NCBI GenBank assembly: GCA_009784995.1
Contig: WQXE01000046.1
Span: forward strand, 1 to 13,511
DNA length: 13,511 nt
Origin: Treponema sp.
Lineage (GTDB): Bacteria; Spirochaetota; Spirochaetia; Treponematales; Breznakiellaceae
Direction of reading: 5' to 3'
Position numbers and translations under genes: made by a program
The notes under the pieces: model-generated
Databases searched by the model: none
What the model was told of the DNA's origin: nothing
Seen by the model: the letters and a program-made list of their open reading frames with translations, nothing else
Shown: positions 6,065-13,511 of the stretch, piece by piece
How the letters are laid out: the number at the start of each line of letters is the position of its first letter
Position numbering within the stretch: position 1 is the first letter of the stretch

Positions 6065-6841
6065 TCAATACTCCACTTGCCATAAAAAAAGACCGTGCGC
6101 AGGCAAAGTAGTACCCGCAAGGGATCTTTTACCTGACGCGATTATTTCCCGCAATTTTCGCGGTGGTGTACCGGTTTCTTCGTAGTGTAGAAAGGTTCCC
6201 GCGATCGACCTTACCATGTTTCGCAAAAACGCGTTGGCGCGAATTTCAAAGATAAGTTTATCTTTTTCAAAATAGAAATACGCTTTATATATATAACGTT
6301 TGCTTGATTTACCTGCAAGAATCGAGCTGTCTTTTACACAGGCGAAAAAAGCGCATTCAGTTTCACCTAACAGGAGCCTGCCGTATGCGTTAAGAAGATC
6401 AAGGCGCGGTGTTCTGTATAAATGCAGATTATAACGGTTTTCATGCGGGAGAGCGGAAGTATAACCCGATGAATTGCATATAAATTGATAACGGTAAAAA
6501 CGGGATTTCGCGCTAAAACGTGCGTGAAAATCATCATCAACAAGGCAGGAATTAAGTACGCGAACATCATGTGTTAAGTAGGAGTTTATTGCCTGTGTAA
6601 AACGCTCTGCCGGAATACTTTCGATATCTGTGTAAAAATTCGCGATTTGTCCTACGGCATGAACGCCGGAATCAGTTCTGCCTGAACCTGTAAGGTTTAT
6701 TTGTTTACCGTGAATTTTATTAAGGGCTTTTTCTATATCGCCTTGTACTGTTCGCTCTATTTTTTTTTTATGTTCCTGTCTTTGCCAGCCGTTGAAGTCC
6801 GTTCCATCATACGCGATTGTCAGTTTTATATTTCTTTTCAT
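6065..6841 (-). CDS. truA: tRNA pseudouridine(38-40) synthase
   Basis: TruA converts uridines at positions 38-40 of the anticodon arm of many tRNAs to pseudouridine. The 258-residue length fits. The catalytic aspartate is Asp57 in GSGRTDSGVHA. Other family marks are the start LTIAYDGTDFNGWQRQ, FHARFSAKSRFYRYQ, and the C-terminal segment FEIRANAFLRNMVRSIAGTF that shapes the active site. The ATG overlaps the stop of the upstream DUF2225 gene (ATGA, 6838-6841) and has no close Shine-Dalgarno sequence, so translation is probably coupled. It is the last gene of the minus-strand operon and ends 13 bases from the convergent beta-helix gene, with no intrinsic terminator visible between them. Confidence 0.97.
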   Translation of the reverse strand: MKRNIKLTIAYDGTDFNGWQRQEHKKKIERTVQGDIEKALNKIHGKQINLTGSGRTDSGVHAVGQIANFYTDIESIPAERFTQAINSYLTHDVRVLNSCLVDDDFHARFSAKSRFYRYQFICNSSGYTSALPHENRYNLHLYRTPRLDLLNAYGRLLLGETECAFFACVKDSSILAGKSSKRYIYKAYFYFEKDKLIFEIRANAFLRNMVRSIAGTFLHYEETGTPPRKLREIIASGKRSLAGTTLPAHGLFLWQVEY

Positions 6842-7704
6842 GAAAAATTTTCTGATAATTCCTTGTTTATAGTATCATAAAGGGTTCTCGCGTGTTCAAG
6901 GAAGGCGCCGGGTTTGTCTTTGGATGACTTTCCCATGCCAAAAAGTTTAGCGATTGTACGCCGCGCGTCCTCTAAAGATGTTTTTCTCTCTTCGGCATTA
7001 CTTGCCGGTCCGTACTTGTAACGAAGGAATGCGCACATGTATAACATTCCTTCGTATGAATAATTTTTGTCAGTATCAGGACCAAAAACTTTAATTCCGG
7101 AAAGTGTTTCTCTGCCGCTTTGTTCGCGGCTTAAAGCTTCGTTGTAAAGATAATGAGCTTTTCTGCGAAAAAGAGTACCTAGCCAGTCATAATGCTGTCC
7201 CTGGTATTTTTTATTGAGTTCATCCAAAAGCCACGCGCACCTGATCGCGGCGAGCCCCTGTTTTATTGTAGGAGATGTCTGTTTATTGTAATAATCATAA
7301 CAGTACAATGTAAGATATTGAGAGGCGGCGCCTTCCATAAGGGTACGCCCTTCGCCAAAATTAATATTCGGAAAAACCAATGTTGTTTTTTTCATGCGTT
7401 TTTCTACATCGCTGCGCGCTATTTCTTTTTTATCGGGCGGCAGTAGGGGAAAATCATTTTCCATCGAAGAGAACCAGCATTCAGGGCATACAATTGATTG
7501 GTAAGTAAGCGGAAAAATTTCTCCGTATTTCGCGGATGGTTCGTAAAGCCTGTGAAGCTCATCTGTCAACTTGCCCGCGATTAATCTGCCGCCGCCTGAT
7601 AACAGTTCTTCCTTGTGAAAGTTCGCGCCGCACGCGGGACATTCATATTCCTTTTTTGATTGAAAGGTTATTTTTAGTTCTTTTTCTTCTTCTTTTTTTT
7701 TCAT
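6838..7704 (-). CDS. DUF2225 zinc-binding protein
   Basis: This 288-residue cytosolic protein matches the DUF2225 family, found in spirochaetes and Firmicutes, whose biochemical function is not established. An N-terminal zinc site is formed by ECPACGANF (Cys22, Cys25) and VCPECWF (Cys73, Cys76), separated by the conserved GEIFPLTYQSIVCPEC stretch. The rest is helical and TPR-like (AAIRCAWLLDELNKKY, EGMLYMCAFLRYKYG). The start is the ATG at 7704-7702: it has GGAGG about 9 bases upstream and follows the acpS stop by one base. A TTG 21 bases further up is in frame but lies inside acpS without a good ribosome site. The lysine/glutamate-rich first residues (KKKEEEKE) come from an A-rich run. It overlaps truA by 4 bases. 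Confidence 0.88.
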   Translation of the reverse strand: MKKKEEEKELKITFQSKKEYECPACGANFHKEELLSGGGRLIAGKLTDELHRLYEPSAKYGEIFPLTYQSIVCPECWFSSMENDFPLLPPDKKEIARSDVEKRMKKTTLVFPNINFGEGRTLMEGAASQYLTLYCYDYYNKQTSPTIKQGLAAIRCAWLLDELNKKYQGQHYDWLGTLFRRKAHYLYNEALSREQSGRETLSGIKVFGPDTDKNYSYEGMLYMCAFLRYKYGPASNAEERKTSLEDARRTIAKLFGMGKSSKDKPGAFLEHARTLYDTINKELSENFS

Positions 7705-7705
7705 T

Positions 7706-8098
7706 TTATGCTCCCTCCAATACAATCATGGCAATCGCGTTTTCTTTTTCATGCGAAAGCGATATATGCACTTTGTCCGCTCCTGATTTTTCCATAGCTT
7801 TTCGCGCTGTTCCTGTCAATTTAACTTCCGGTTTTCCGTTTTCATTGTTTATCACAATAATATCTTTTAGATTTATATTTGCAAGTCCTGTTCCAAGCGC
7901 TTTGCCAAACGCTTCCTTCGCGGCAAACCTTGCCGCGAGCCTTTGACTTGCCGCTTGTCTTTGAGCCGCGTTTTTTTCTTTGTTTGAAACAATGACGAGT
8001 TCATCAGTGTGAAAAAACCTTTCCAAAAGTTTTGTGTTTGTAAGCCAGTGTTCCATACGCTGTATTTGAACGATATCAATTCCAATTCCTGTAATCAT
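7706..8098 (-). CDS. acpS: Holo-[acyl-carrier-protein] synthase
   Basis: AcpS transfers 4'-phosphopantetheine from coenzyme A to the conserved serine of acyl carrier protein, switching on fatty acid synthesis. The 130-residue length is typical. Metal-binding Asp8 sits in GIGIDIV and Glu62 in FAAKEAFGKALGTG, the two hallmark motifs. The C-terminal SLSHEKENAIAMIVLE strand is also standard. The ATG at 8098 overlaps the stop of cdaR (ATGA at 8095-8098), with GGAAAG seven bases upstream. The DUF2225 gene starts one base after its stop. Confidence 0.96.
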   Translation of the reverse strand: MITGIGIDIVQIQRMEHWLTNTKLLERFFHTDELVIVSNKEKNAAQRQAASQRLAARFAAKEAFGKALGTGLANINLKDIIVINNENGKPEVKLTGTARKAMEKSGADKVHISLSHEKENAIAMIVLEGA

Positions 8099-8838
8099 TG
8101 TTCACTTTCCATAATTTCAATTTCTTCTATTTCATTTTCTTCTATTTCAATAATTACTTGCTGTTCTTCTCGCGCGATACGGCTGATAGAGCCGCGAAAT
8201 TCCAGTGTCTTGTTTCCAAGCAAAGTTATTAACGTATTTTCATTAACAATATTTACCATAATGGAAAAATCATCATAACGTCTGTCTAAATTTATCGTTT
8301 CTGTATTTAATTCAATATTACTTTCCAAAACACTTCTTGGACCTTCCGCGGATACGCTTCCCGGTATTAATGACTGGTAGGTTAATTCATATCCTTCCGC
8401 GACAATTCCGCTAAAAACAGGAAAGACGGGAATATTTTTTGTTACTCTTTGTTCAAGGAGCATAAGAATTTCTATAGGTTGAACAGAAATTTCCAAAGGT
8501 TCGATACCGATCGCGCTTCCTTTTTTTCGCAATTGAACGGGAACTCTGTAACTGCCTTCGGTTGTGTATCTGGAAAGATCGATAAACGCTTCAATGTCTT
8601 CGTCTAAAATAGGTTGTATTCCGTCTCCCTCGCCTCTAAGTGAAACTCTTACAGCGCCCGGAAACGGACTCGCGGGAATCAATGTTTCGCTGGATTCTAT
8701 TTGTAATGGAACTGTAAAAAATCTTGTCTCCAAAGTATTCATTCTATAAGATACCGATATTATAAGCGCAGCCGCCAGCGAAAGAACTTTGACAGGCCAT
8801 TTTTCAATTAATTTAGCGAGGATTTTTTCTTTATTCAA
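8095..8838 (-). CDS. cdaR: YbbR-domain protein, CdaA regulator
   Basis: This is a YbbR/CdaR protein, normally anchored in the membrane with its YbbR repeats outside the cytoplasm, where it modulates the adjacent diadenylate cyclase CdaA. One N-terminal helix (residues about 16-32, VKVLSLAAALIISVSYR) is followed by about two YbbR-type repeats (e.g. VPVQLRKKG, and AEGYELTYQSLIPGSVSAEGP, which is the typical DP..V...GP-like ending). There is no nearby ATG. Two adjacent TTG codons at 8841 and 8838 can start it; I prefer 8838, which leaves 6 bases after GGAGG. The start lies within the last codons of cdaA. The C-terminus is an unusual acidic tail (IEENEIEEIEIMESEQ) encoded by a 15-base repeat. Four bases overlap acpS. 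Confidence 0.88.
   Translation of the reverse strand: MNKEKILAKLIEKWPVKVLSLAAALIISVSYRMNTLETRFFTVPLQIESSETLIPASPFPGAVRVSLRGEGDGIQPILDEDIEAFIDLSRYTTEGSYRVPVQLRKKGSAIGIEPLEISVQPIEILMLLEQRVTKNIPVFPVFSGIVAEGYELTYQSLIPGSVSAEGPRSVLESNIELNTETINLDRRYDDFSIMVNIVNENTLITLLGNKTLEFRGSISRIAREEQQVIIEIEENEIEEIEIMESEQ
8121..8149 (-). repeat. 15-base direct repeat encoding the acidic tail of CdaR
   Basis: The 14-base plus-strand sequence TTTCTTCTATTTCA occurs at 8121-8134 and again, identical, at 8136-8149, a period of 15 bases or five codons. On the minus strand it encodes the repeated Glu/Ile tail of CdaR. Because the period is a multiple of three, slippage would lengthen or shorten the tail without a frameshift. 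Confidence 0.6.
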
Positions 8839-9655
8839 CAAGAACCTCCCTGTCTTCCGCCGAAGATTCCTGCTGTTCGATTTCTTTTCTATTTCCTTTG
8901 TCGAATAGTTCCTTTAATTTGCGCGTAACTTCTGTTGAAGTTAAATCGTAATAAAGTTTAGCGTCATACGCGAGGGAAATGGCTCCGCTTTCTTCGGAAA
9001 CAATTAATATAACAGCGTCGGATTGTTCCGCCATTCCAAGACTTGCTCTGTGCCGCGTGCCGAAGTTTTTTCGTATGTCCTGTCTTTCGGAAAGCGGTAA
9101 AAAACAGCTCGCGGCGGCTATCTTTCCGTTATGAATAACCATAGCTCCGTCATGAAGCGGTCCGTCAAATTCAAAAATCGATACAATTAAACTCGAAGAA
9201 ATTTCCGCGTTTATTTTTGTGCCGGTTTCTATTATATTTTTTAAATTGATCTTGCGCGGGAATACAATCAGCATTCCGCGCCTGCGCTGAGATAAAAGTT
9301 CCGCGGCTGTTATTACAGCGTCAAGTTTTCCTATCTGTACAGTCGCGTTCGGGCTGAAAAATTCGGCTTGCCCGAGCCGCATAAAAATTTTTCTAAGTTC
9401 GGGTTGAAACACAATAGCTATCGCTATAAAAAGACCCGGCGCGATTATGGTAAGTACCCATTGTAAGGTAGTTAAATTAAAAAGCCAGGCGATACCGTAA
9501 ACAAGAGCGAGAAAACCCGCGCCTTTAACAAGCGGAAGAGCCTGAGTTTTTTCAAGGAGTTCGTAACCTTTATAAATAATGAACGCAAGAATGGCTACAT
9601 CAAGAACAGGGCGGATTAATTCGTATATTGAATAGAGTTTTTGTAAAATAGCCAT
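8831..9655 (-). CDS. cdaA: Membrane diadenylate cyclase CdaA
   Basis: CdaA joins two ATP molecules to make the second messenger c-di-AMP, which controls potassium, osmotic and envelope homeostasis. Three N-terminal helices (about residues 16-32, 43-60 and 65-85) anchor it. The DAC (DisA_N) domain follows, with the catalytic DGA motif at 169-171 (FDGPLHDGAMVIHNGK) and the RHR motif at 201-203 (GTRHRASLGM), plus SEESG at 220-224. Length of 274 residues is typical. The ATG at 9655 matches the usual family start, yet no Shine-Dalgarno sequence precedes it; the 28-base gap to dxs is AT-rich (TTACCATGTTATAGTAGATAA). The following cdaR starts within its last codons, the usual cdaA-cdaR pairing. No glmM is present after cdaR, unlike the classical Firmicute cluster. 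Confidence 0.95.
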   Translation of the reverse strand: MAILQKLYSIYELIRPVLDVAILAFIIYKGYELLEKTQALPLVKGAGFLALVYGIAWLFNLTTLQWVLTIIAPGLFIAIAIVFQPELRKIFMRLGQAEFFSPNATVQIGKLDAVITAAELLSQRRRGMLIVFPRKINLKNIIETGTKINAEISSSLIVSIFEFDGPLHDGAMVIHNGKIAAASCFLPLSERQDIRKNFGTRHRASLGMAEQSDAVILIVSEESGAISLAYDAKLYYDLTSTEVTRKLKELFDKGNRKEIEQQESSAEDREVLVE

Positions 9656-9683
9656 TTATCTACTATAACATGGTAAATTGTAT

Positions 9684-11567
9684 TTAGTGAATAGCGGTTT
9701 TTATCTTGTCTGAGATTCCTTTTCCATTTAAATTGTTTATTGCCAAAAGCTCTTCCCTGGTACCCAATGCCTTATCTTCTTCCAAAAACTTGTTTTCTAC
9801 CGCTAAAACTAATGTTTGAGCCGCGCATTTGTATTGATGAGCCAATGAAGCCGCGTATTCGCCAAAACCGCCTTCTTTTATTCCTTCTTCGATAAAACAA
9901 ACCAGTTTATATTCGTTCATAATTTTTATCAGATGCTCTTCGTCGATTGGCTTTAAGAATCGCAGGTTATATAAATCAACGTCGATTTCCTGCTGTTTTA
10001 AAATCGCCGCTGCGTCAATTACTTCTTTATAAAGGCTTCCTGTAAAAGCAAGGCAAACTTGATTTATACCGTTATTTCTTACCCATATCCCGCGCCCGGT
10101 TTTAAGCGGCATGGAGAAAGCGTCAATCTCCAACGGACAATACGCCTTCGGATACCTGATGATAATAGGACCCGATTTTTTTTCAAGCGCGTACTCCAAC
10201 ATAAGTTTCATTTCATTTTCGCTCGCGGGGCACAGTATTGTCATATTTGGCGTGCTGCGGAATATTGATATATCAAAAAGCCCTTGATGAGTTTCTCCGT
10301 CCGCGCCGACAAGTCCGCTTCTATCCAGCGCGAAAATCACAGGCAGTTTTTGTAATGCGGTATCGTGTATGATCTGGTCTACAGCGCGTTGAATAAATGT
10401 TGAATAGATTGCCACAACCGGTTTTAACCCTTGCGCCGCGAGACCCGCGGCGAAAGTTACGGCGTGTTCTTCCGCGATACCTACGTCAAAAAAACGTTTT
10501 GGAAAAACTTGCGCGAAACCGGAAAGACCTGTTCCGGATTGCATCGCGGCAGTGATGGTTATAATTTTTTTGTCTTTTTGCGCTGCCTGTAAAATAGTAT
10601 CTGAAAAAGCTTCTGTAAAACTTTTCTTTTTATTTTGATCACCTGTTGATGAACTTTCGCTGTTTGATATACCTGAATCGACAGAAAAAGATCCTACACC
10701 GTGATAACTGTCGGGATCGGTTTCGGCGAAATCGTATCCTTTACCTTTGCGCGTGTTTAGATGTATTACAACAGGGCGGTTTAATTTTTTTACATCCTGT
10801 AAAACCCCGATTAGAGCTTGTATGTTATGGCCTCCAATTGGACCTACATATTCAAATCCAAGATCGACAAAAAAATTGTCAATGTAGAATACCGCTTTTA
10901 CAGCGCGTTTTAATCTTACTACAAGGTTAAAAAAAGCTTGTCCCACAAAAGGGATTTTTTTCGCCATCGCGTCAAAATGACGGCGGAAAGTTTGGTATTT
11001 TTCTTTCATGGAAAGGCGGCTTAAATATTTTGAAAGCCCGCCGACATTGCGGCTAATAGACATTTTATTGTCGTTTAGAATTACAATTAATGGCAGTTCC
11101 AAATGACCCGCGTGTGATAACGCTTCATACGCCAATCCGCCTGTAAGCGCGCCGTCTCCGATTATCGCGATAGAAAGAGCTTTTCCACCCTGTATGCGAT
11201 CTGCCGCGAGTAAACCAAGCGCGGCGGAGATCGAAGTGGAAGCGTGTCCTGTGTTAAAAGAGTCGCAGGGGCTTTCATTTCGTTTTGGAAAACCGGCAAG
11301 TCCTGATTGTTTTCTAAGAGTTGTAAACGGCGCCGGTCTTTCCTGCGCTGTAAGAATTTTATGCGCGTAACATTGGTGCCCTACATCCCATACAATTTTA
11401 TCTTTTGGCAGATCAAATACACGATGTAACGCGATAGTAAGTTCGACAACTCCAAGATTAGACGCGAGATGCCCTCCGTTATTCGATACGGTGCTGACAA
11501 TCTGTTTCCGTATTTCCGCCGCGAGATGATTGAGTTCGCGTATTGTCATTTTTTTTAAATTATTCAT
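9684..11567 (-). CDS. dxs: 1-deoxy-D-xylulose-5-phosphate synthase
   Basis: DXS condenses pyruvate and glyceraldehyde 3-phosphate, with thiamine diphosphate, in the first step of the methylerythritol phosphate route to isoprenoids. All expected parts are present in the normal 627 residues: GGHLASNLGVVELTIALH (31-48), HQCYAHK, GHASTSISAALG (107-118), the thiamine diphosphate/Mg motif GDGALTGG (137-144) with NDNKMSIS (165-172), the GFEYVGPIGGHN turn, the second-domain GIAEEHAVTFAAGLA with the catalytic glutamate, DRSGLVGADGETHQG, and the C-terminal EEGIKEGGFGEY. The ATG overlaps the stop of the HD-domain gene (ATGA, 11564-11567) and has no near Shine-Dalgarno sequence, so coupling is likely. 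It is followed by cdaA after 28 bases. Confidence 0.97.
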   Translation of the reverse strand: MNNLKKMTIRELNHLAAEIRKQIVSTVSNNGGHLASNLGVVELTIALHRVFDLPKDKIVWDVGHQCYAHKILTAQERPAPFTTLRKQSGLAGFPKRNESPCDSFNTGHASTSISAALGLLAADRIQGGKALSIAIIGDGALTGGLAYEALSHAGHLELPLIVILNDNKMSISRNVGGLSKYLSRLSMKEKYQTFRRHFDAMAKKIPFVGQAFFNLVVRLKRAVKAVFYIDNFFVDLGFEYVGPIGGHNIQALIGVLQDVKKLNRPVVIHLNTRKGKGYDFAETDPDSYHGVGSFSVDSGISNSESSSTGDQNKKKSFTEAFSDTILQAAQKDKKIITITAAMQSGTGLSGFAQVFPKRFFDVGIAEEHAVTFAAGLAAQGLKPVVAIYSTFIQRAVDQIIHDTALQKLPVIFALDRSGLVGADGETHQGLFDISIFRSTPNMTILCPASENEMKLMLEYALEKKSGPIIIRYPKAYCPLEIDAFSMPLKTGRGIWVRNNGINQVCLAFTGSLYKEVIDAAAILKQQEIDVDLYNLRFLKPIDEEHLIKIMNEYKLVCFIEEGIKEGGFGEYAASLAHQYKCAAQTLVLAVENKFLEEDKALGTREELLAINNLNGKGISDKIKTAIH

Positions 11568-12139
11568 TTAATTTCAGAATTCCCGCTTAAAATTCTAAAA
11601 TCTTTAAGGTATTTTCGCCTGGATATAACAAGGTCTGTAAGTTCAAGATGCATGTTTTGATCAACAGTTTCGGCAATCGGCAGAAGATATTTTTCTGTTT
11701 CATTGATATAACGTTCTACAAAACTAAGATTGTTTACAAAACCAAGCGAAATCATGTTGGAAATACGATCCGCCACTTTTAGTATTTTCGCGTTACGCGA
11801 ACCTTTTTCTGAAATTCGAGTTAGAAAATCAGGTTTTGTTTCTCCGTGACGGCGCGTTACTTCCAATACAAGGTTATACACGGCATGGCTTTCAAAGTCG
11901 ATTGACAATAAAATGTTATGATTAAAATCGGGAATATCTTCAAGCACATCATGTACTAACGATGCTTTAAGCAAAACAGAATCTATGTATTTGTAATCGA
12001 CAAGAATTGCCATAGTATCAAGCTGATGACGGAACATATTACCGCCGCCTTCGCGTGATTTACCGATTAGATATGTGGCAAGTTGAATATAAGGCGCGAG
12101 CCTTGTTCCGCTTAATTGATCCAGTTGTTCAGCATTCAT
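11564..12139 (-). CDS. HD-domain phosphohydrolase, (p)ppGpp hydrolase-like
   Basis: This 191-residue protein is a stand-alone HD domain with the residue pattern of the SpoT/Rel hydrolase and of small alarmone hydrolases. His38 (MFRHQL), His63-Asp64 (HDVLED) and Asp124 (KVADRISNM) would bind the metal, Glu67-Asp68 form the ED pair that distinguishes RelA/SpoT hydrolases, and Asn128 matches the conserved ADRxxN. An RRHGE stretch precedes. No synthetase, TGS or ACT domain follows, so it would only break down (p)ppGpp or a related nucleotide. Its ATG shares one base with the valS stop (TAATG), with AAGGGA 6 bases upstream, and its stop overlaps dxs. Substrate is inferred from motifs; another nucleotide is possible. 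Confidence 0.82.
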   Translation of the reverse strand: MNAEQLDQLSGTRLAPYIQLATYLIGKSREGGGNMFRHQLDTMAILVDYKYIDSVLLKASLVHDVLEDIPDFNHNILLSIDFESHAVYNLVLEVTRRHGETKPDFLTRISEKGSRNAKILKVADRISNMISLGFVNNLSFVERYINETEKYLLPIAETVDQNMHLELTDLVISRRKYLKDFRILSGNSEIK

Positions 12140-13511
12140 TAAAGATCCCTTAAATAATTCGCGAATTTTGTTGTGCGTGTTATAGCTTCTTCCAGTTTGG
12201 TTTTTTGTTCGGTAACAAGTTCTGCAGGCGCGTTTTTAACAAACTGTTCGTTATCAAGTTTTGCCTTTAAACTTTCAATATACTTTTGATCTTTTTCCAA
12301 ATCGTTTGTAAATTTCTTTTTTAACGCCGCGGTATCAACCGCTTCGGCTATAAATACAAATACTTCAAATCCCGCACCAGCCATGCCGATAGAACCTGAA
12401 GGTTTCGCGTTTGAAGATTCGATTGTAAGGTCGCCGATTGAAAAATCACCGATCCCCGCGAGAAGTTTTATTAAACCTTCGTTTTCTTTAAATGGTTTTT
12501 CGTTTTCTTTTGACGCGTTTATGGTTACACGCAGTTTTTTATCGGGAGTAATACCGCATTCACTTCGTAAAGTCCGAACCATACCAACAAGTGATTGTAA
12601 AGACGCGAAATCTTTTTCTTCCTGAGCGTTATAATTTTTTTCGTCGTATAGCGGATACCGGGCGTTTATCAATAACTGTGTTTTATTTTCTATTGGAAGT
12701 TTTTGATAGATTTCTTCGGTTATAAACGGAAGCAATGGATGCAAGAGCCGCAGCGATTTTTCAAGTACATCCAAAAGAATTGTCGCGGCGCGATCTTTTT
12801 CGGCATTTATTGTATTTGAATCATCAATACCTTTCATCGATAATTTTGTAGCTTCTACATACCAGTCGCAAAAATCATTCCAAAAAAATTCATAAGCGGT
12901 TAAAGCCGCTTCATTATAACGGTAAGAAAGAAAGCTTTCTTGAATATTTTTAGCGGCTGTATTTAAGCGTGAATAGATCCATTTGTCTACGGCAGTAACC
13001 CGCGGATTTTTTATTAAATTACGTCCTTCCAAATTCATTAAAATATAACGGCTCGCGTTCCATATCTTGTTTGAAAACTTGGATCCAAGTTTAAAAGATT
13101 CCTTGTCTACGAGAACATCCTGCCCTTGCGCGCACATAAAAGCGAGAGTAAACTTCATTGAATCCGAACCGTATTCATCTACAAGTTCAAGCGGGTCAAG
13201 TCCGTTACCTAAAGACTTACTCATCTTGCGTCCCTGTTTGTCGCGAACAAGGCTGTGAATATAAATGTCACGGAAGGGAGCTTTACCTGTAAATTCAAGC
13301 CCTGCCATGATCATTCTCGCGACCCAAAAGAAAATAATGTCATAAGCTGTGATAAGCGCTGTAGTGGGGTAGTACTTTTCAAGGTCGGGAGTTGAATCGT
13401 TTACTTTTTCCCAGCCAAGTGCACTAAAGGGCCAAAGCCAGCTAGAGAACCATGTGTCAAGAACATCCGGATCCTGTTCGATGTTTTTGCTTTTACACTC
13501 CGGGCATGAAC
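12139..13511 (-). CDS. valS: Valyl-tRNA synthetase, C-terminal part (5' end outside window)
   Basis: ValRS charges tRNA-Val. The window holds about the last 457 residues; the frame stays open to the window edge, so the ATG near 13314 is internal. Reading from the edge, the visible parts are CPECKSKN (possible zinc pair), the class I ValRS block DPDVLDTWFSSWLWPFSALGW, TALITAYDIIFFWVARMI, the KMSKSLGNG signature for ATP binding, the anticodon-binding helical domain (e.g. ILLDVLEKSLRLLHPLLPFITEEIYQ) and the C-terminal coiled-coil tRNA-binding arm (from about 12139 to 12350, ALKKKFTNDLEKDQKYIESL and onward). VLDTWFSSWLWPF and the coiled coil identify valine rather than isoleucine or leucine. It is the first gene of the visible operon; its promoter lies outside the window. 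Confidence 0.97.
   Translation of the reverse strand, partial: SCPECKSKNIEQDPDVLDTWFSSWLWPFSALGWEKVNDSTPDLEKYYPTTALITAYDIIFFWVARMIMAGLEFTGKAPFRDIYIHSLVRDKQGRKMSKSLGNGLDPLELVDEYGSDSMKFTLAFMCAQGQDVLVDKESFKLGSKFSNKIWNASRYILMNLEGRNLIKNPRVTAVDKWIYSRLNTAAKNIQESFLSYRYNEAALTAYEFFWNDFCDWYVEATKLSMKGIDDSNTINAEKDRAATILLDVLEKSLRLLHPLLPFITEEIYQKLPIENKTQLLINARYPLYDEKNYNAQEEKDFASLQSLVGMVRTLRSECGITPDKKLRVTINASKENEKPFKENEGLIKLLAGIGDFSIGDLTIESSNAKPSGSIGMAGAGFEVFVFIAEAVDTAALKKKFTNDLEKDQKYIESLKAKLDNEQFVKNAPAELVTEQKTKLEEAITRTTKFANYLRDL

Noticed and set aside
7705..7725. TTG start for the DUF2225 gene at 7725
   Set aside because: It is inside acpS with no suitable ribosome site, whereas the ATG at 7704 has GGAGG about 9 bases upstream.
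10646..10930. Plus-strand open frame inside dxs
   Set aside because: It is antisense to the most conserved part of dxs, has no ribosome-binding site and its translation resembles no protein.

Overview
The window looks like chromosomal DNA of a spirochaete, most likely a Treponema-type host-associated species. The evidence is the gene set (a DUF2225 zinc protein, c-di-AMP cyclase with its YbbR partner, acpS and truA in one run), moderately low GC, free use of TTG starts, and short secreted proteins with very hydrophobic signal peptides. The genus is an inference from style and gene neighbourhood, not from a marker gene.

Layout. (1) 1-1419, minus strand: start of a polyamine-type ABC permease (potB-like, cut by the window edge) and its ATPase potA. 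They overlap by 4 bases and are read from a strong promoter near 1555-1583. (2) 1420-1738: a divergent intergenic region with a 3-unit palindromic GAAC/GTTC array, a GC-rich hairpin and helically phased A/T tracts. (3) 1739-6051, plus strand: an AT-rich accessory block. It holds an unrecognised 404-residue protein with a cysteine cluster, a two-gene unit (an unusual Rid/YjgF-family protein and a membrane 4Fe-4S protein), and a tandem pair of secreted beta-helix paralogues. Near-consensus sigma70-type promoters precede the last two units. (4) 6065-13511, minus strand: a tightly packed housekeeping operon in the order valS (partial), HD-domain (p)ppGpp-hydrolase-like gene, dxs, cdaA, cdaR/ybbR, acpS, DUF2225, truA. 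Neighbouring genes overlap or lie no more than 28 bases apart.

How the genes work together. The right-hand operon couples translation (valS, truA), isoprenoid precursor supply (dxs), phosphopantetheine transfer for lipid synthesis (acpS) and two nucleotide second-messenger functions: c-di-AMP synthesis by CdaA with CdaR, and probable (p)ppGpp breakdown by the HD protein. The left part is polyamine (or related solute) import. The middle block looks like lineage-specific cargo: one probable redox unit, one probable cell-surface or periplasmic unit and one orphan.

The best candidates for something new are the Rid-like protein, in which a CSSC motif replaces the usual active-site segment next to a membrane Fe-S protein; the alternating GAAC/GTTC array in the potA leader; and the orphan 404-residue protein. 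I saw no IS element, CRISPR array, tRNA or rRNA.
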